A DNA stretch of 64,000 nt from Bacillota bacterium (lineage in GTDB: Bacteria > Bacillota > Clostridia > Acetivibrionales > JAEZXR01). A program made the translations under genes and the position numbers. Shown here piece after piece: positions 52,701 through 60,734 of the stretch (its first letter is position 1; every line of letters begins with the position of its first letter). The stretch is taken from contig JAEZXR010000013.1 of assembly GCA_023419605.1 (NCBI GenBank), positions 1 to 64,000 on the forward strand, read 5' to 3'. The notes beneath the pieces are model-generated. The model was given only the letters and a program-made list of their open reading frames with translations. It was not told where the DNA came from and did not search any database.

Positions 52701-55322
52701 GAAAGCGGATTAAAGGTATTCCGCGGAAATAATGATCCGAGTGCCGGCGTTATGTGGGATGAAGCCAGCGATTCCTGGAAAATCGGACTGTTAAATCGAA
52801 CCGAAGGTCTCACCGTTCAGAGCGACGGAAGTTTGAAGGCTTCAGGAAGCATAAAGGCCGCAGAAGCAAATTTTGAGGGTGATATCCATGCTAAGGATGC
52901 GAATTTCGGCGGAAGTCTGAATGCCGGCAGTGCCAACATTCAGGGAAGCCTGATAGTCAAAAACGGAATGGAAGTAGCAAGAGATCCGGAATACAGGGCT
53001 CATGTAAAATGGAATGAGACTTCCAAACACTGGAACATCGGTACAACAGCAAAAACCGGAATCATCGTGACGGAAAACGGAAAGGTTGGAATTGGAACTG
53101 AAGCGCCCGCAGCCTACCTGGATGTAAAAGGAAATGCTGTAATCGGTGAGGACATCGAAATCGACGGAAGCTCTGTTGTGAAAGGAAATGCACAGGTGAA
53201 AGGCACAACCACTCTGGAAGGTGATGCGCGGATCGGTGGAAAGTTTACATCGAAAAACGGATTCATGGATGGTGACCTTAAAATTACAGGGAATCTTGTA
53301 ACGGGAAATGGGCTTGAAGTCGATAGAGGAACGGAACCGGACGGCTCTGCCCGTCCGACTGCAAGGATTTTATGGGATTCAGTCAAAAATGCATGGGTTT
53401 TCGGTGTGGGGGACAGCATGAAAGAGCTTATGCTTTCCGAGCACAAGCATAGCAGTCTTTATAGCGAGGATGGAAAGTGTATTTCTGTAGCTACGGCGCT
53501 GAATGGAGATGTTGGAATAGGGACCACCAGTCCTCAGTCTAAATTGCATGTAGATGGCGATGTGCGAATTGATGGAAAAATTACGGCAAAGACCGGATTG
53601 GAAATAGCAAGGGGTTCAAATCCAAAAGCCAAGCTGTACTGGGATGAGGCAACTAAAAAGTGGCAGGGTGGAATCGAAGGAGATTTGAAAGAAATATCCT
53701 TGTTTGGTCATAAGCATGATACTTTGTATAATAATTCCAATGGGGATGCCATCGTTACTGTAGACAACCTTGGAAAAGTAGGTATAGGTAAAAAGAAGCC
53801 GGAAGCAAAGCTCGATGTAAATGGTGTCCTGCAAGCTGTGGGCATTACGATTGGGAATCTGACAGAGGGGGGAAGCATTAAATTCGATCGTGGTACACAA
53901 CCGCATGCACAGATATACTGGGATGATACTGCTGGTAAGTGGACTGCCGGAATTACAGGAGAACTTAAGGCGATTTCCTTAAGCGATCATTCCCATCAGA
54001 AGCTCACTGTAGACAAAGTCGATGTGTTGATAGCAGATGCAAGTGGAAATATAGGAATCGGGACACCGACGCCAACGGCTAAATTGGAAGTCATCGGCAG
54101 TACAGTAATAAAGGGCAAATTAAGTGCCGTAAATGCCGATATTAGTGGAAGCCTTTCCGTCAGCAAAGGAATCGATGTAGCCAGAGGAAGTAACCCTAAA
54201 GCCCAGATTATATGGGATAGTGTAGGGGACAAGTGGCAGGCGGGAACCACAGACAGTCTTAAGGATATTTCACTCAGTGACCATACCCATCAGAAGCTTT
54301 TCACTGCAAGCGGGATAGATGCATTGACGGTCGATGCAGGCGGAAATATCGGTATTGGGACAACAACGCCTTCGGCTAAATTGGAAGTCAACGGCAGTGC
54401 AGCAGTAAAGGGTAAATTAAGTGCTGAAGATGCTGATGTCAGTGGAAGCCTCACCGTCAGCAAAGGAATCGATGTAGCCAGAGGCAGTAACCCTAAAGCC
54501 CAGATTATATGGGATAGTGCAAATAACAAGTGGCAGGCAGGAACCGCAGGCAGCCTTAAGGAGATTTCTTTAAGCGACCACTCCCATCAGAAGCTCACTG
54601 TAGACAAAGTCGATGTGTTGATAGCAGATGCAAGTGGAAATATAGGAATCGGGACACCGACACCAACGGCTAAATTGGAAGTTATCGGCAGTACAGTAAT
54701 AAAGGGTAAATTAAGTGCTGAAGATGCTGATGTCAGTGGAAGCCTCACCGTCAGCAAAGGAATCGATGTAGCCAGAGGAACCGACACCAAAGCACAGATT
54801 ACATGGGACAGTGCAAATAACAAGTGGCAGGCAGGAACCGAAGGTGACCTGAAGGATATCGCGTTAAGCGGGCACAACCACCAGGCACTTTATACCGCAG
54901 ATAATACGGAGGCTGTAATTGTAGATTCCCACGGGAATGTGGGCATCGGAAAAACTCCGGGGGATGGAATTAAACTGGAGGTTGATGGAGATGTCAGAGT
55001 TGGTACTTTAACGCAAACTTCGTCAAGAATCTACAAAGAGAATATTTCCAGTTTGCCGGTGAAAACAGCCATGGAACTGCTAAATAAATTAAATCCCGTT
55101 GCTTTTGATTATAAAGCTGGTAATTCGAAAAAACACAATATTGGTTTCATTGCCGAGGAGGTTCCGGATATTTTCACCACCTCCGACCGTAAATCCGTGG
55201 CTCTGATGGATATCATCGGTGTTTTGACTACTGTTGTTAAAAAACAACATAAGGAAACCACCGCCCTGCAAAAACAAGTAACAACCTTGCAAAAACAGGT
55301 TGCAGCATTAATAGGTACATAA
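49791..55322 (+). CDS. Giant tail fibre 3 with tandem repeat modules and S74 chaperone
   Basis: 1843 residues. The N-terminal domain KEIKRMRYFNGLLLKEEDLA and HNWGIVFGLEV is as in the other fibres. About a dozen repeats of 60-130 residues follow, each with a head such as GIDVARGSNPKAQIIWD, NKWQAGT, DHSHQKL and a tail GNIGIGTPTPTAKLEV. Early modules are diverged; the last ones (about 53980-54880) are nearly identical in DNA. The C-terminus TSSRIYKENISSLPVKTAME with HNIGFIAEEVPDIF is the S74 chaperone with Ser-x4-Lys, followed by a Gln/Lys coiled coil. GGGGGGAACGGTAAA precedes the ATG. Twice as long as its paralogues, so probably a long-reach fibre. Confidence 0.9.
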   Translation: MSKEIKRMRYFNGLLLKEEDLALEQEYHRRLHRLHNRYFHNWGIVFGLEVTGVEKAPQVKVSQGMALNRVLVGESNEAQSQEIWIGEDHPDSLVDLSMYTTNDTIYITVCYEEVEADTDTIKGGQNKIHIWERARIKHGLELPADPSKELILARVKLKEDETGRKCVEDVSYKNQKDGTMLRTYAIPDGQAAEFDKISIGKKGGLNLPYINGLTEESGYQGRGIEFHSPFTKFSGSLISGAIKTEGDVAIKGVLTVTANNKEALKVDSEGTLHISRPVSAKDILSAEGGLYVSGENVNLDTSKVSVTSSIVTVNKYTPAQGESEPRKQNSGIDVYRGGVAPDARLMWDETEKIWKAGTDGTGMYGIAYGEDWDKLHKGYNVDALHTHKQLKDPDGNVGLSVDTDGNVNIPKSIAVNGSILAQKGGIEVPRPGGLPNAKLAWSEQDQRWQIHEGDESFSIPYGIRWEKLTSGLNVDDLHTHSQLYTEDGKSSAVRVNPTGNIDVTKDLKVYKDLTVVGDLMVLGNSSVVNTVKLEVADNVIVVNKYENGGEPITEGGMEVYRGGTLPNARILWDEGSNRWKIGTGTSMSEIPSGIQWEELTHGGVAEKLHRHSSLYSQKGTQSLTVAGDGSVAANSSLSVSGGLTVEKDARVKGQVSVDGSLTVEGNLTVNGTTTTISQKNLEVDNNTIIVNRYPEHGKPLEVESGLEVYRGGLVPNARIVWNEEEEKWKFGTGDDMAALPEVEDWEILTGKASADGLHNHGSLCDKDGISILDVNAGGDIRMKRDTEVKGELSVDGSVTVLGDLDVSGTITAVNRVDMQVTDNVIVLNKFEGDTPKIIESGIEIFRGAPNPKARLVWDEASAKWKLGIGTELEEIVCGDQWDTLIKEGNADALHLHGQLYNENGDILALSTSAGGNVDVAHALSVGQDLSVLGNLEVRGSLAAINTEIFEVRGNTILVNRYEADGAPPEVESGLKVFRGNNDPSAGVMWDEASDSWKIGLLNRTEGLTVQSDGSLKASGSIKAAEANFEGDIHAKDANFGGSLNAGSANIQGSLIVKNGMEVARDPEYRAHVKWNETSKHWNIGTTAKTGIIVTENGKVGIGTEAPAAYLDVKGNAVIGEDIEIDGSSVVKGNAQVKGTTTLEGDARIGGKFTSKNGFMDGDLKITGNLVTGNGLEVDRGTEPDGSARPTARILWDSVKNAWVFGVGDSMKELMLSEHKHSSLYSEDGKCISVATALNGDVGIGTTSPQSKLHVDGDVRIDGKITAKTGLEIARGSNPKAKLYWDEATKKWQGGIEGDLKEISLFGHKHDTLYNNSNGDAIVTVDNLGKVGIGKKKPEAKLDVNGVLQAVGITIGNLTEGGSIKFDRGTQPHAQIYWDDTAGKWTAGITGELKAISLSDHSHQKLTVDKVDVLIADASGNIGIGTPTPTAKLEVIGSTVIKGKLSAVNADISGSLSVSKGIDVARGSNPKAQIIWDSVGDKWQAGTTDSLKDISLSDHTHQKLFTASGIDALTVDAGGNIGIGTTTPSAKLEVNGSAAVKGKLSAEDADVSGSLTVSKGIDVARGSNPKAQIIWDSANNKWQAGTAGSLKEISLSDHSHQKLTVDKVDVLIADASGNIGIGTPTPTAKLEVIGSTVIKGKLSAEDADVSGSLTVSKGIDVARGTDTKAQITWDSANNKWQAGTEGDLKDIALSGHNHQALYTADNTEAVIVDSHGNVGIGKTPGDGIKLEVDGDVRVGTLTQTSSRIYKENISSLPVKTAMELLNKLNPVAFDYKAGNSKKHNIGFIAEEVPDIFTTSDRKSVALMDIIGVLTTVVKKQHKETTALQKQVTTLQKQVAALIGT
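53990..54880 (+). repeat. Nearly identical tandem repeats inside fibre 3
   Basis: Units beginning near CATCAGAAGCTCACTGTAGA (about 53994 and 54585) agree over more than 120 bp with only a few changes. A related third unit lies between them (about 54290). The repeats encode GNIGIGTPTPTAKLEVIGST and similar. They allow unequal recombination that lengthens or shortens the fibre. Confidence 0.85.
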
Positions 55323-55346
55323 AACATAATTAGGGAGGTATTGAAA

Positions 55347-55532
55347 ATGAATGCACAATTTGAAGAGCGCCTGAAAGGACTGAAAAGTGAATTTGAGGCC
55401 GGACAAAAAATAGTGGCTGAGCTGGATATAAAGCGCAATAATCTGCAAAATACCATGCTTCAGATCAGCGGAGCCATCCAGGTATTGGAGGAATTACTGT
55501 CAAAAACGGCCGAAACACCTGGGGAACAATAA
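55347..55532 (+). CDS. Small coiled-coil protein C, paired with fibre 3
   Basis: A 61-residue helical protein: NAQFEERLKGLKSEFEAGQK, IVAELDIKRNNLQNTMLQIS, GAIQVLEELLSKTAE. Third member of the family that follows each fibre gene. ATG 55347 has AGGGAGGTATTGAAA upstream; a TTG at 55341 is less likely. It ends the injection-system operon. Confidence 0.8.
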   Translation: MNAQFEERLKGLKSEFEAGQKIVAELDIKRNNLQNTMLQISGAIQVLEELLSKTAETPGEQ

Positions 55533-55673
55533 TACTATTCTTGTGGATTATATAGGACCGCTTAAAGAAAATTACTGAACTGCAAGTACATATCTACTGG
55601 TTTCAATGTTTTAAAGGTTAGTTGCACCATACTGAATGGTTTGACTGACCTTTTTTACTTGGCAGTGCAGGTT

Positions 55674-55739
55674 TTGACATGGGAATGTGCCGCTGGTATA
55701 ATATTCCTTATACCCCCGTTAAAAAGGGAATACTATACC
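55674..55739 (+). promoter_or_regulatory. Sigma-A promoter with overlapping operator
   Basis: A consensus TTGACA (55674-55679), 17-bp spacer and TATAAT (55697-55702) lie 75 bp before the MBL-fold gene. GGTATAATATTCC (55695-55707), overlapping the -10 box, faces GGAATACTATACC (55727-55739), a 12-of-13 inverted repeat that could be a repressor site. No sigma-independent terminator with a clear T-run was seen between the eCIS operon and this promoter. Confidence 0.75.
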
Positions 55740-55776
55740 AAAATACATATGAAATAGAATGAAGGATGTGAGGAGA

Positions 55777-56499
55777 ATGAAAGAAGTTTTTGTGCTAGAG
55801 GTAAAATTTGATAGTAGTAATGTTACAAATACCATCTATCCTGTGATCTTAACCGATGGGCAGGAAATGATCTTAATTGATTGCGGATATCCCGGTTTTG
55901 CTCCCTTAATAAAAGCAGCGGCGGAAGCGGAAGGGATTGCCTTTGACCGATTAACAAAGATTATTATAACGCACCACGACTTTGACCATGTAGGTGCTTT
56001 GGCAGCGTTGAAAAGCGATTATCCAAAGATACAAATACTAGCCTCCATGGAGGAGGAACGATATATCAGTGGTAAGGAGAAGTCCTTGCGGCTGCAGCAG
56101 GCGGAGGCTTTATACGGTTCTCTGCCCGAGGATGAAAAAGAGAATGCGGAAAAATTCCATCAACTCCTTCGTTCGGTGGGAACGGCAGATGTAGATTTGC
56201 TTCTAAAAGACCACGATCAATTTCCTTGGTGCGGAGGCGTTGAAATAATCGCTACACCCGGTCATATGCCAGGGCACATTTCCATTTATCTAAGGAAATA
56301 TAAAACCCTCATTGCCGGAGATGCATTGGTAGTGGAAAACAATGAATTGGAAATTGCAAATCCCAGATATACATTGGATATAGAGGAAGCAAAGAACTCC
56401 ATCAAAAAGTTACTTGAGTATGAAATTGAAAAGGTTATTTGCTATCATGGTGGGGTATATATGCAAAATAGTAAGGAATCCTTGCATAAGCTGCTTTAG
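55777..56499 (+). CDS. MBL-fold (metallo-beta-lactamase superfamily) hydrolase
   Basis: A 240-residue cytoplasmic enzyme. The dinuclear metal-binding motif is THHDFDHVGAL, with further ligands in TPGHMPGHISIYL, AGDALV and ICYHGG. The substrate cannot be told; this group includes lactonases, thioesterases and glyoxalase II-like enzymes. A consensus promoter lies upstream, so it is a separate unit from the injection system. ATG 55777 follows GTGAGGAGA; an ATG at 55759 lacks a good ribosome binding site. Confidence 0.85.
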   Translation: MKEVFVLEVKFDSSNVTNTIYPVILTDGQEMILIDCGYPGFAPLIKAAAEAEGIAFDRLTKIIITHHDFDHVGALAALKSDYPKIQILASMEEERYISGKEKSLRLQQAEALYGSLPEDEKENAEKFHQLLRSVGTADVDLLLKDHDQFPWCGGVEIIATPGHMPGHISIYLRKYKTLIAGDALVVENNELEIANPRYTLDIEEAKNSIKKLLEYEIEKVICYHGGVYMQNSKESLHKLL

Positions 56500-56553
56500 G
56501 ATATAACAATGGACAGCAGATTTTCATTCCAACTGCTGTCCATTGTTATATCC
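56499..56553. terminator. Perfect 21-bp inverted repeat after the MBL-fold gene
   Basis: Arms 56499-56519 and 56533-56553 (starting GGATATAACAATGGACAG) are exact reverse complements around a 13-nt loop and begin within the stop codon. No T-run follows, so if it terminates it does so without a classical tail. Length and perfection match the repeat at 10711-10759, although the sequence differs. Confidence 0.55.
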
Positions 56554-56644
56554 AGTGGTGTATTCAAAAGGAAATAGCCCGTCTGAGATAAAATAAAAGG
56601 GCTATCCGGTATACCGTAGTTTAAAATTTTGCGCTTTTGCTGGC

Positions 56645-56899
56645 ATGGTGGACGATGAGATTGTAAAAAAACTGTCCTTGCTTCATGGTATTGGGGTTTG
56701 GACAGCTGAAATGCCGCTTTTGTTCTCGCTTTGCAGGCCGGATGTTGTAAGCGGGGGTGATCTTGCAATCCGCAGGGGCGTGATGAATTTGTACGGGCTG
56801 AAGGACCTTTCAAAGGAGCAGCTCGAGCGATATAGGAAGAGATATTCACCCTATGGTTCGGCGGCTTCGCTTTACTTATGGGCATTGTCGATTCAATAA
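56645..56899 (+). pseudogene. C-terminal remnant of a DNA-3-methyladenine glycosylase (HhH-GPD)
   Basis: 84 residues that keep the catalytic half of an AlkA-type base-excision glycosylase: LSLLHGIGVWTAEMPLLFSL (hairpin and Gly-Ile-Gly-x-Trp-Thr-Ala), then RPDVVSGGDLAIRRGVMNLY with the active-site Asp, and LERYRKRYSPYGSAASLYLW. The family is normally 200-300 residues, so the N-terminal domain is missing. There is no ribosome binding site before the ATG at 56645. Truncated and probably not functional. Confidence 0.75.
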
Positions 56900-56994
56900 A
56901 AATAAGGTATAATGAAGATGGTTTTATTATTTCTTTTAATGGTCGGACAAAAAAATGCTGTTATTAACCCCATTGCACTCCGGAGGGAGCTCTT

Positions 56995-58746
56995 ATGAAA
57001 AACATGGACAAGTCATGGAGAAAATCAATTTTCAAACGGTTGATTTTTTCTTTTATATGTATTCTCCTGCCGATCTATATCCTCAGTATTGTGATTTATA
57101 ACTGGGGGATTAAAACACTGCGGGAGGAGATTTCCAATTCGATGATTACCCAGGTGTCTTTTTACCTGGATGGACTGGAAAAGGAAGTACAGAGGATTCG
57201 TACCCTGCAATACGATTGTGTGAGTGACAATAACTTAAACCAATTGGCAGCGATCCCGGAATCCTTGAATGATATTGAGAGAATGCAAAGCATCTTGCGC
57301 TTGCAGCAGCGTCTGACTGCGGTAAAAAACAGCAGTGTATATATTAATGATGTGTCCGTTATGATTCCAGCAGTTGACAGGAAAATATCGGCCCTTGCCG
57401 TTTCCGCTTTCGACAGGGAGGAATACGGCAAATTTAAATATATCGCTTTGGCGCCGGATGCGCAACTGATGAACATGGATGAGACAATGTACCTCTGTGT
57501 AGCCTACCCCTTTTTAAGCTTAAACAGCAAAAAAGAGCCTATTTTTATTATTACTGTCGAACTGTCAAAAGCAAAGATTGAGGAAGCTCTGCGGGGAATG
57601 ATCAGCAATTCCGAAGAAGGGATCGTTTTTATTAACCCTGTAGTAAAAGCCATGATTGCTACGAAATATGATGATGTCTTTAATAATGAAATTCAGGGAT
57701 TTATACAAACCCATAGCACAACTGTTACAAAAAGCGCAAGAACCTTTGCAGTCGGTGATAAACGTTACCTGGCCGTGTATACCGATTCAAAATATTTAGG
57801 AGCTGTGCTGTGCAAATATGTTCCCGAGGATTCCGTATTTCAATCGCTGCGAAAGTATCAGGGCTGGTTCCTGCTGCTGACCTTTGTGGCTCTTGTTATC
57901 ATTATCATATACTCCCTGTATATGTACCAGTTTATTCACAAACCGCTGAGCAGGCTGGCGAAATCCTTTAAGCGGGTGGAGAACGGGGACTTCGGCATTC
58001 ACATCGAGCATCAGCATGATGATGAATTCCGCTATATTTACACACGTTTCAATGCCATGGTTGAAAACCTGAACGCACTGATTGATCAGGTGTACAAGCA
58101 GAGAATCCTGGCTCAAAAGTCTGAATTGAAACAACTGCAGTCCCAGATAAACCCGCATTTTTTATATAACAGCTTTTTTATCCTGAACACCATGTCCCGG
58201 ATCGGCGATAATGAGAATCTGGAGCGGTTCACTGAACAATTGGGAGAGTATTTCCAATTTATAACCCGGAATGCAGCCGACGAAGTTCCTCTGGCAAAGG
58301 AAGTAAATCATGCCAGAGTCTATACGGAGATTCAGGCCATGCGGTTTTCCAACCGGATCCGGGTGGAGTTTGAGGACCTTCCCGAAGAGTATGCGAATCG
58401 AATGGTTCCGAGACTGATCCTGCAGCCTATCATTGAGAATGCTTTCGAACATGGCTTGGAAAAGAAAATGGCCAATGGCGTTCTGGTAGTGAAGTTTTTA
58501 AAAGAGCAGGATGAATTTCACATGATTATAGAGGATAATGGTGAGGGAATTGACGATGAGAAACTTGCAAGCCTGCAAAACACATTAGACAGGAATGACG
58601 GCAGTATGGAAATCACGGGTATGATGAATATACACCAGAGGATACGGCTGAAGTTCGGGCTCCAAAGCGGCCTCCAGATTACCCGGAGTGAGCTGGGAGG
58701 ACTCAGGGTAACTGTCAGCATCCGATTCGCGGAAGGAGGATTGTAA
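56995..58746 (+). CDS. YesM-type membrane sensor histidine kinase
   Basis: A 583-residue kinase. TM1 is at about residues 17-37 (SFICILLPIYILSIVIYNWG) and TM2 at about 290-315 (FLLLTFVALVIIIIYSLYMY), around an extracellular dCache-like sensor. HAMP follows, then the His_kinase domain with QSQINPHFLYNSFFILNTMS (phospho-acceptor His) and HATPase (RLILQPIIENAFEHGLE, IIEDNGEGID). CGGAGGGAGCTCTT precedes the ATG. It partners the AraC-type regulator whose start overlaps its stop. It likely senses an extracellular sugar and induces the downstream ABC importer, as in YesMN systems (family knowledge). Confidence 0.93.
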   Translation: MKNMDKSWRKSIFKRLIFSFICILLPIYILSIVIYNWGIKTLREEISNSMITQVSFYLDGLEKEVQRIRTLQYDCVSDNNLNQLAAIPESLNDIERMQSILRLQQRLTAVKNSSVYINDVSVMIPAVDRKISALAVSAFDREEYGKFKYIALAPDAQLMNMDETMYLCVAYPFLSLNSKKEPIFIITVELSKAKIEEALRGMISNSEEGIVFINPVVKAMIATKYDDVFNNEIQGFIQTHSTTVTKSARTFAVGDKRYLAVYTDSKYLGAVLCKYVPEDSVFQSLRKYQGWFLLLTFVALVIIIIYSLYMYQFIHKPLSRLAKSFKRVENGDFGIHIEHQHDDEFRYIYTRFNAMVENLNALIDQVYKQRILAQKSELKQLQSQINPHFLYNSFFILNTMSRIGDNENLERFTEQLGEYFQFITRNAADEVPLAKEVNHARVYTEIQAMRFSNRIRVEFEDLPEEYANRMVPRLILQPIIENAFEHGLEKKMANGVLVVKFLKEQDEFHMIIEDNGEGIDDEKLASLQNTLDRNDGSMEITGMMNIHQRIRLKFGLQSGLQITRSELGGLRVTVSIRFAEGGL

Positions 58747-60428
58747 TGTACAGATTATTGGTGGTTGATGATGAGGTTATCATTGCAGACGGGTTATATG
58801 AAGTATTCCAAAATATCAAACATCCGGAACTGGATGTTTACAAGGCGTATTCCGGGGAGGAAGCGCTTGACCTGCTCAACAGGACCCGGATCGATATCGT
58901 ACTGACGGATATCCATATGCCGGGAATCGACGGTCTGCAATTGCTTCAGAAAATCCATGGCAATTGGCCCCGGTGCAGGGTTATTTTCCTGACAGGATAT
59001 AACGACTTCGATTACGTATATACGGCGATACAGTATGAAGGAGTAAGCTACCTGCTGAAAACGGAGGGATACGGTAAAGTCATAAAGGCGGTGGAAAATG
59101 CTGTAGAGGACATTGAAAAGGGGTTAAAAACGGAAGAGCTCCTGCAAAAGGCGAATGAACAGCTCGGTACAACAATGGAATTGCTTCGGAAGGAATACTT
59201 CAACAGTATTTTAAAAGGGGAATATCCAGTACTGGAAGCCAGCCAGCAGGAGTTTGAAGATTTGCAAATTCCCTTGAGTGCTGAAGTTCCTGTACTTATA
59301 CTGTTGGGACGGGTAGATGATTTACCGAAAGGTATCTCCTATTCTGAAAAATCCAGACTTCTGTATAGCATAAAACTAATTAGTGAACAGTTTTTTTCAT
59401 CTCAGATTTCTACGGTCCAATTTATCAATGACAGTGCTTACATGATATGGCTGATTCAACCGAACAAGGATAAATGGGATGCTGAAGAAAATACCGGTAG
59501 CTTGTGGAGTCGATTATTGAACTTTGTCAAAGGTAATCTGGAACTGGTTCAAACTGCCTGTAACGAATCAGTAGGAGTTTTGATTTCCTTTGCGCTGGAT
59601 GATAGCCCGGTTCAGTGGAATGAAGCAGCAGAACAATTCTCCGTTTTGAAGATGATGTTGAACTATCGTATCGGTCAGGGCCGCGGAATGCTGTTGACGG
59701 ACAAAAGCATCGTTCAAAGGGACCTCCTGCAAACAGTGAATAGCCATCATGAAAAGCTGGATGTCCGGCAGTATAAACTGGATATATTGACGGATCTTCT
59801 TGACCATGGACAGAAGGACGACTTTATGCGAACCTTTGAGGAACTGACAGCGAATCTTAAAGGGATAAAGAGTATGCATGATATTGTTGCCCAGGAGCTA
59901 TATCATTCTACAGCGTTAATATTCCTTTCCTACATCAACCGGTGGAATGTCATGGAAAAGATTGCTTTCCGAATAGGACTCCATAAACTCATGCAAGTAG
60001 AGGAACATGAATCATGGGCCTCAGCTGTAGAGTATCTGAAAAACCTGGCAAGTATTTTATTTGAAATCCAGGATTTTGAACAGGAGAAAAGAGCACAGGA
60101 TGTTATAAGCAGGGTTCAAAAATATATCTGCGACAATGTTCATGAGGGACTTTCCCTTGTGATGCTTGCAGATTTGGTGCATTTTAACCCATCCTATCTT
60201 TCACGTCTGTTTAAACAGGTTACAGGGGCAAATCTATCGGATTATATTTTTGAGGCAAAGATAAAAAAGGCCAGGCAGCTCTTGGAAAACCCGGATATAA
60301 AAATCCAGGATGTTGCTGAAAGCGTGGGATATGGCTCTGCATCCAATTTTGCACGCTTTTTTAAAAAGCTTACCGGAATGACTCCACAGGAATATCGATC
60401 CTCCTCATATAATAGCTTCAATTCGTAA
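58746..60428 (+). CDS. YesN-type response regulator with AraC DNA-binding domain
   Basis: A 560-residue regulator. The receiver domain has DDEVII acidic residues and the phospho-Asp in IDIVLTDIHMPGIDGLQLL, plus Lys in LLKTEGYGK. A helical linker is about 330 residues long. The C-terminal double HTH of AraC type includes MLADLVHFNPSYLSRLFKQV, TGANLSDYIFEAKIKKARQL and VAESVGYGSASNFARFFKKL. It likely activates the sugar importer downstream. The last codons and stop lie inside the left arm of an inverted repeat (60416-60432). Confidence 0.93.
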   Translation: MYRLLVVDDEVIIADGLYEVFQNIKHPELDVYKAYSGEEALDLLNRTRIDIVLTDIHMPGIDGLQLLQKIHGNWPRCRVIFLTGYNDFDYVYTAIQYEGVSYLLKTEGYGKVIKAVENAVEDIEKGLKTEELLQKANEQLGTTMELLRKEYFNSILKGEYPVLEASQQEFEDLQIPLSAEVPVLILLGRVDDLPKGISYSEKSRLLYSIKLISEQFFSSQISTVQFINDSAYMIWLIQPNKDKWDAEENTGSLWSRLLNFVKGNLELVQTACNESVGVLISFALDDSPVQWNEAAEQFSVLKMMLNYRIGQGRGMLLTDKSIVQRDLLQTVNSHHEKLDVRQYKLDILTDLLDHGQKDDFMRTFEELTANLKGIKSMHDIVAQELYHSTALIFLSYINRWNVMEKIAFRIGLHKLMQVEEHESWASAVEYLKNLASILFEIQDFEQEKRAQDVISRVQKYICDNVHEGLSLVMLADLVHFNPSYLSRLFKQVTGANLSDYIFEAKIKKARQLLENPDIKIQDVAESVGYGSASNFARFFKKLTGMTPQEYRSSSYNSFNS

Positions 60429-60615
60429 TTTGGGAGTACAGGGGGCTGGGTCTACTCATAGGGGGCATTCCCCATAATGACGGATGTTAGGCATCCCGTT
60501 ACCCCCTTTGGAAGAAGGGCTATCGTAGTACTGCTTCACGGGTCTACCTGTTGGCCGCTCCAGCGGCCAAATAAAGGTCCCCCTCCCGCGGGAAGGGGCA
60601 AATTACGAATTGAAG
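60416..60615. repeat. MITE-like palindromic element bounded by 17-bp inverted repeats
   Basis: CTTCAATTCGTAATTTG (60416-60432) and CAAATTACGAATTGAAG (60599-60615) are exact reverse complements about 166 bp apart. Between them are internal hairpins: TTGGCCGCT (60551) facing AGCGGCCAA (60562) and CCCCCTCCCGCGGGAAGGGG (about 60579). The interior is GC-rich against the AT-rich surroundings. It is non-coding and occupies most of the 306-bp gap between the regulator and the sugar-binding protein. It could be a mobile repeat and may also terminate transcription. Confidence 0.65.
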
Positions 60616-60734
60616 ATACAATAAGTAAATAGATGAATTGAATGTAAAAACATGAATATTGTATTGGCATTCCGGTGCATTTATAATCATAAGTAACGGG
60701 GCCGCGTTAAATTTAGAATATTCGGAGGAAGATT

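Noticed and set aside
27134..55532. Prophage or R-type pyocin interpretation of the tail cluster
   Set aside because: No capsid, terminase, portal or integrase; the AAA+ ATPase, DUF4255 protein, two tube proteins, DUF6760-like frame and payload leader motif point to an extracellular contractile injection system. Type VI secretion is also rejected: no TssJLM membrane complex or ClpV.
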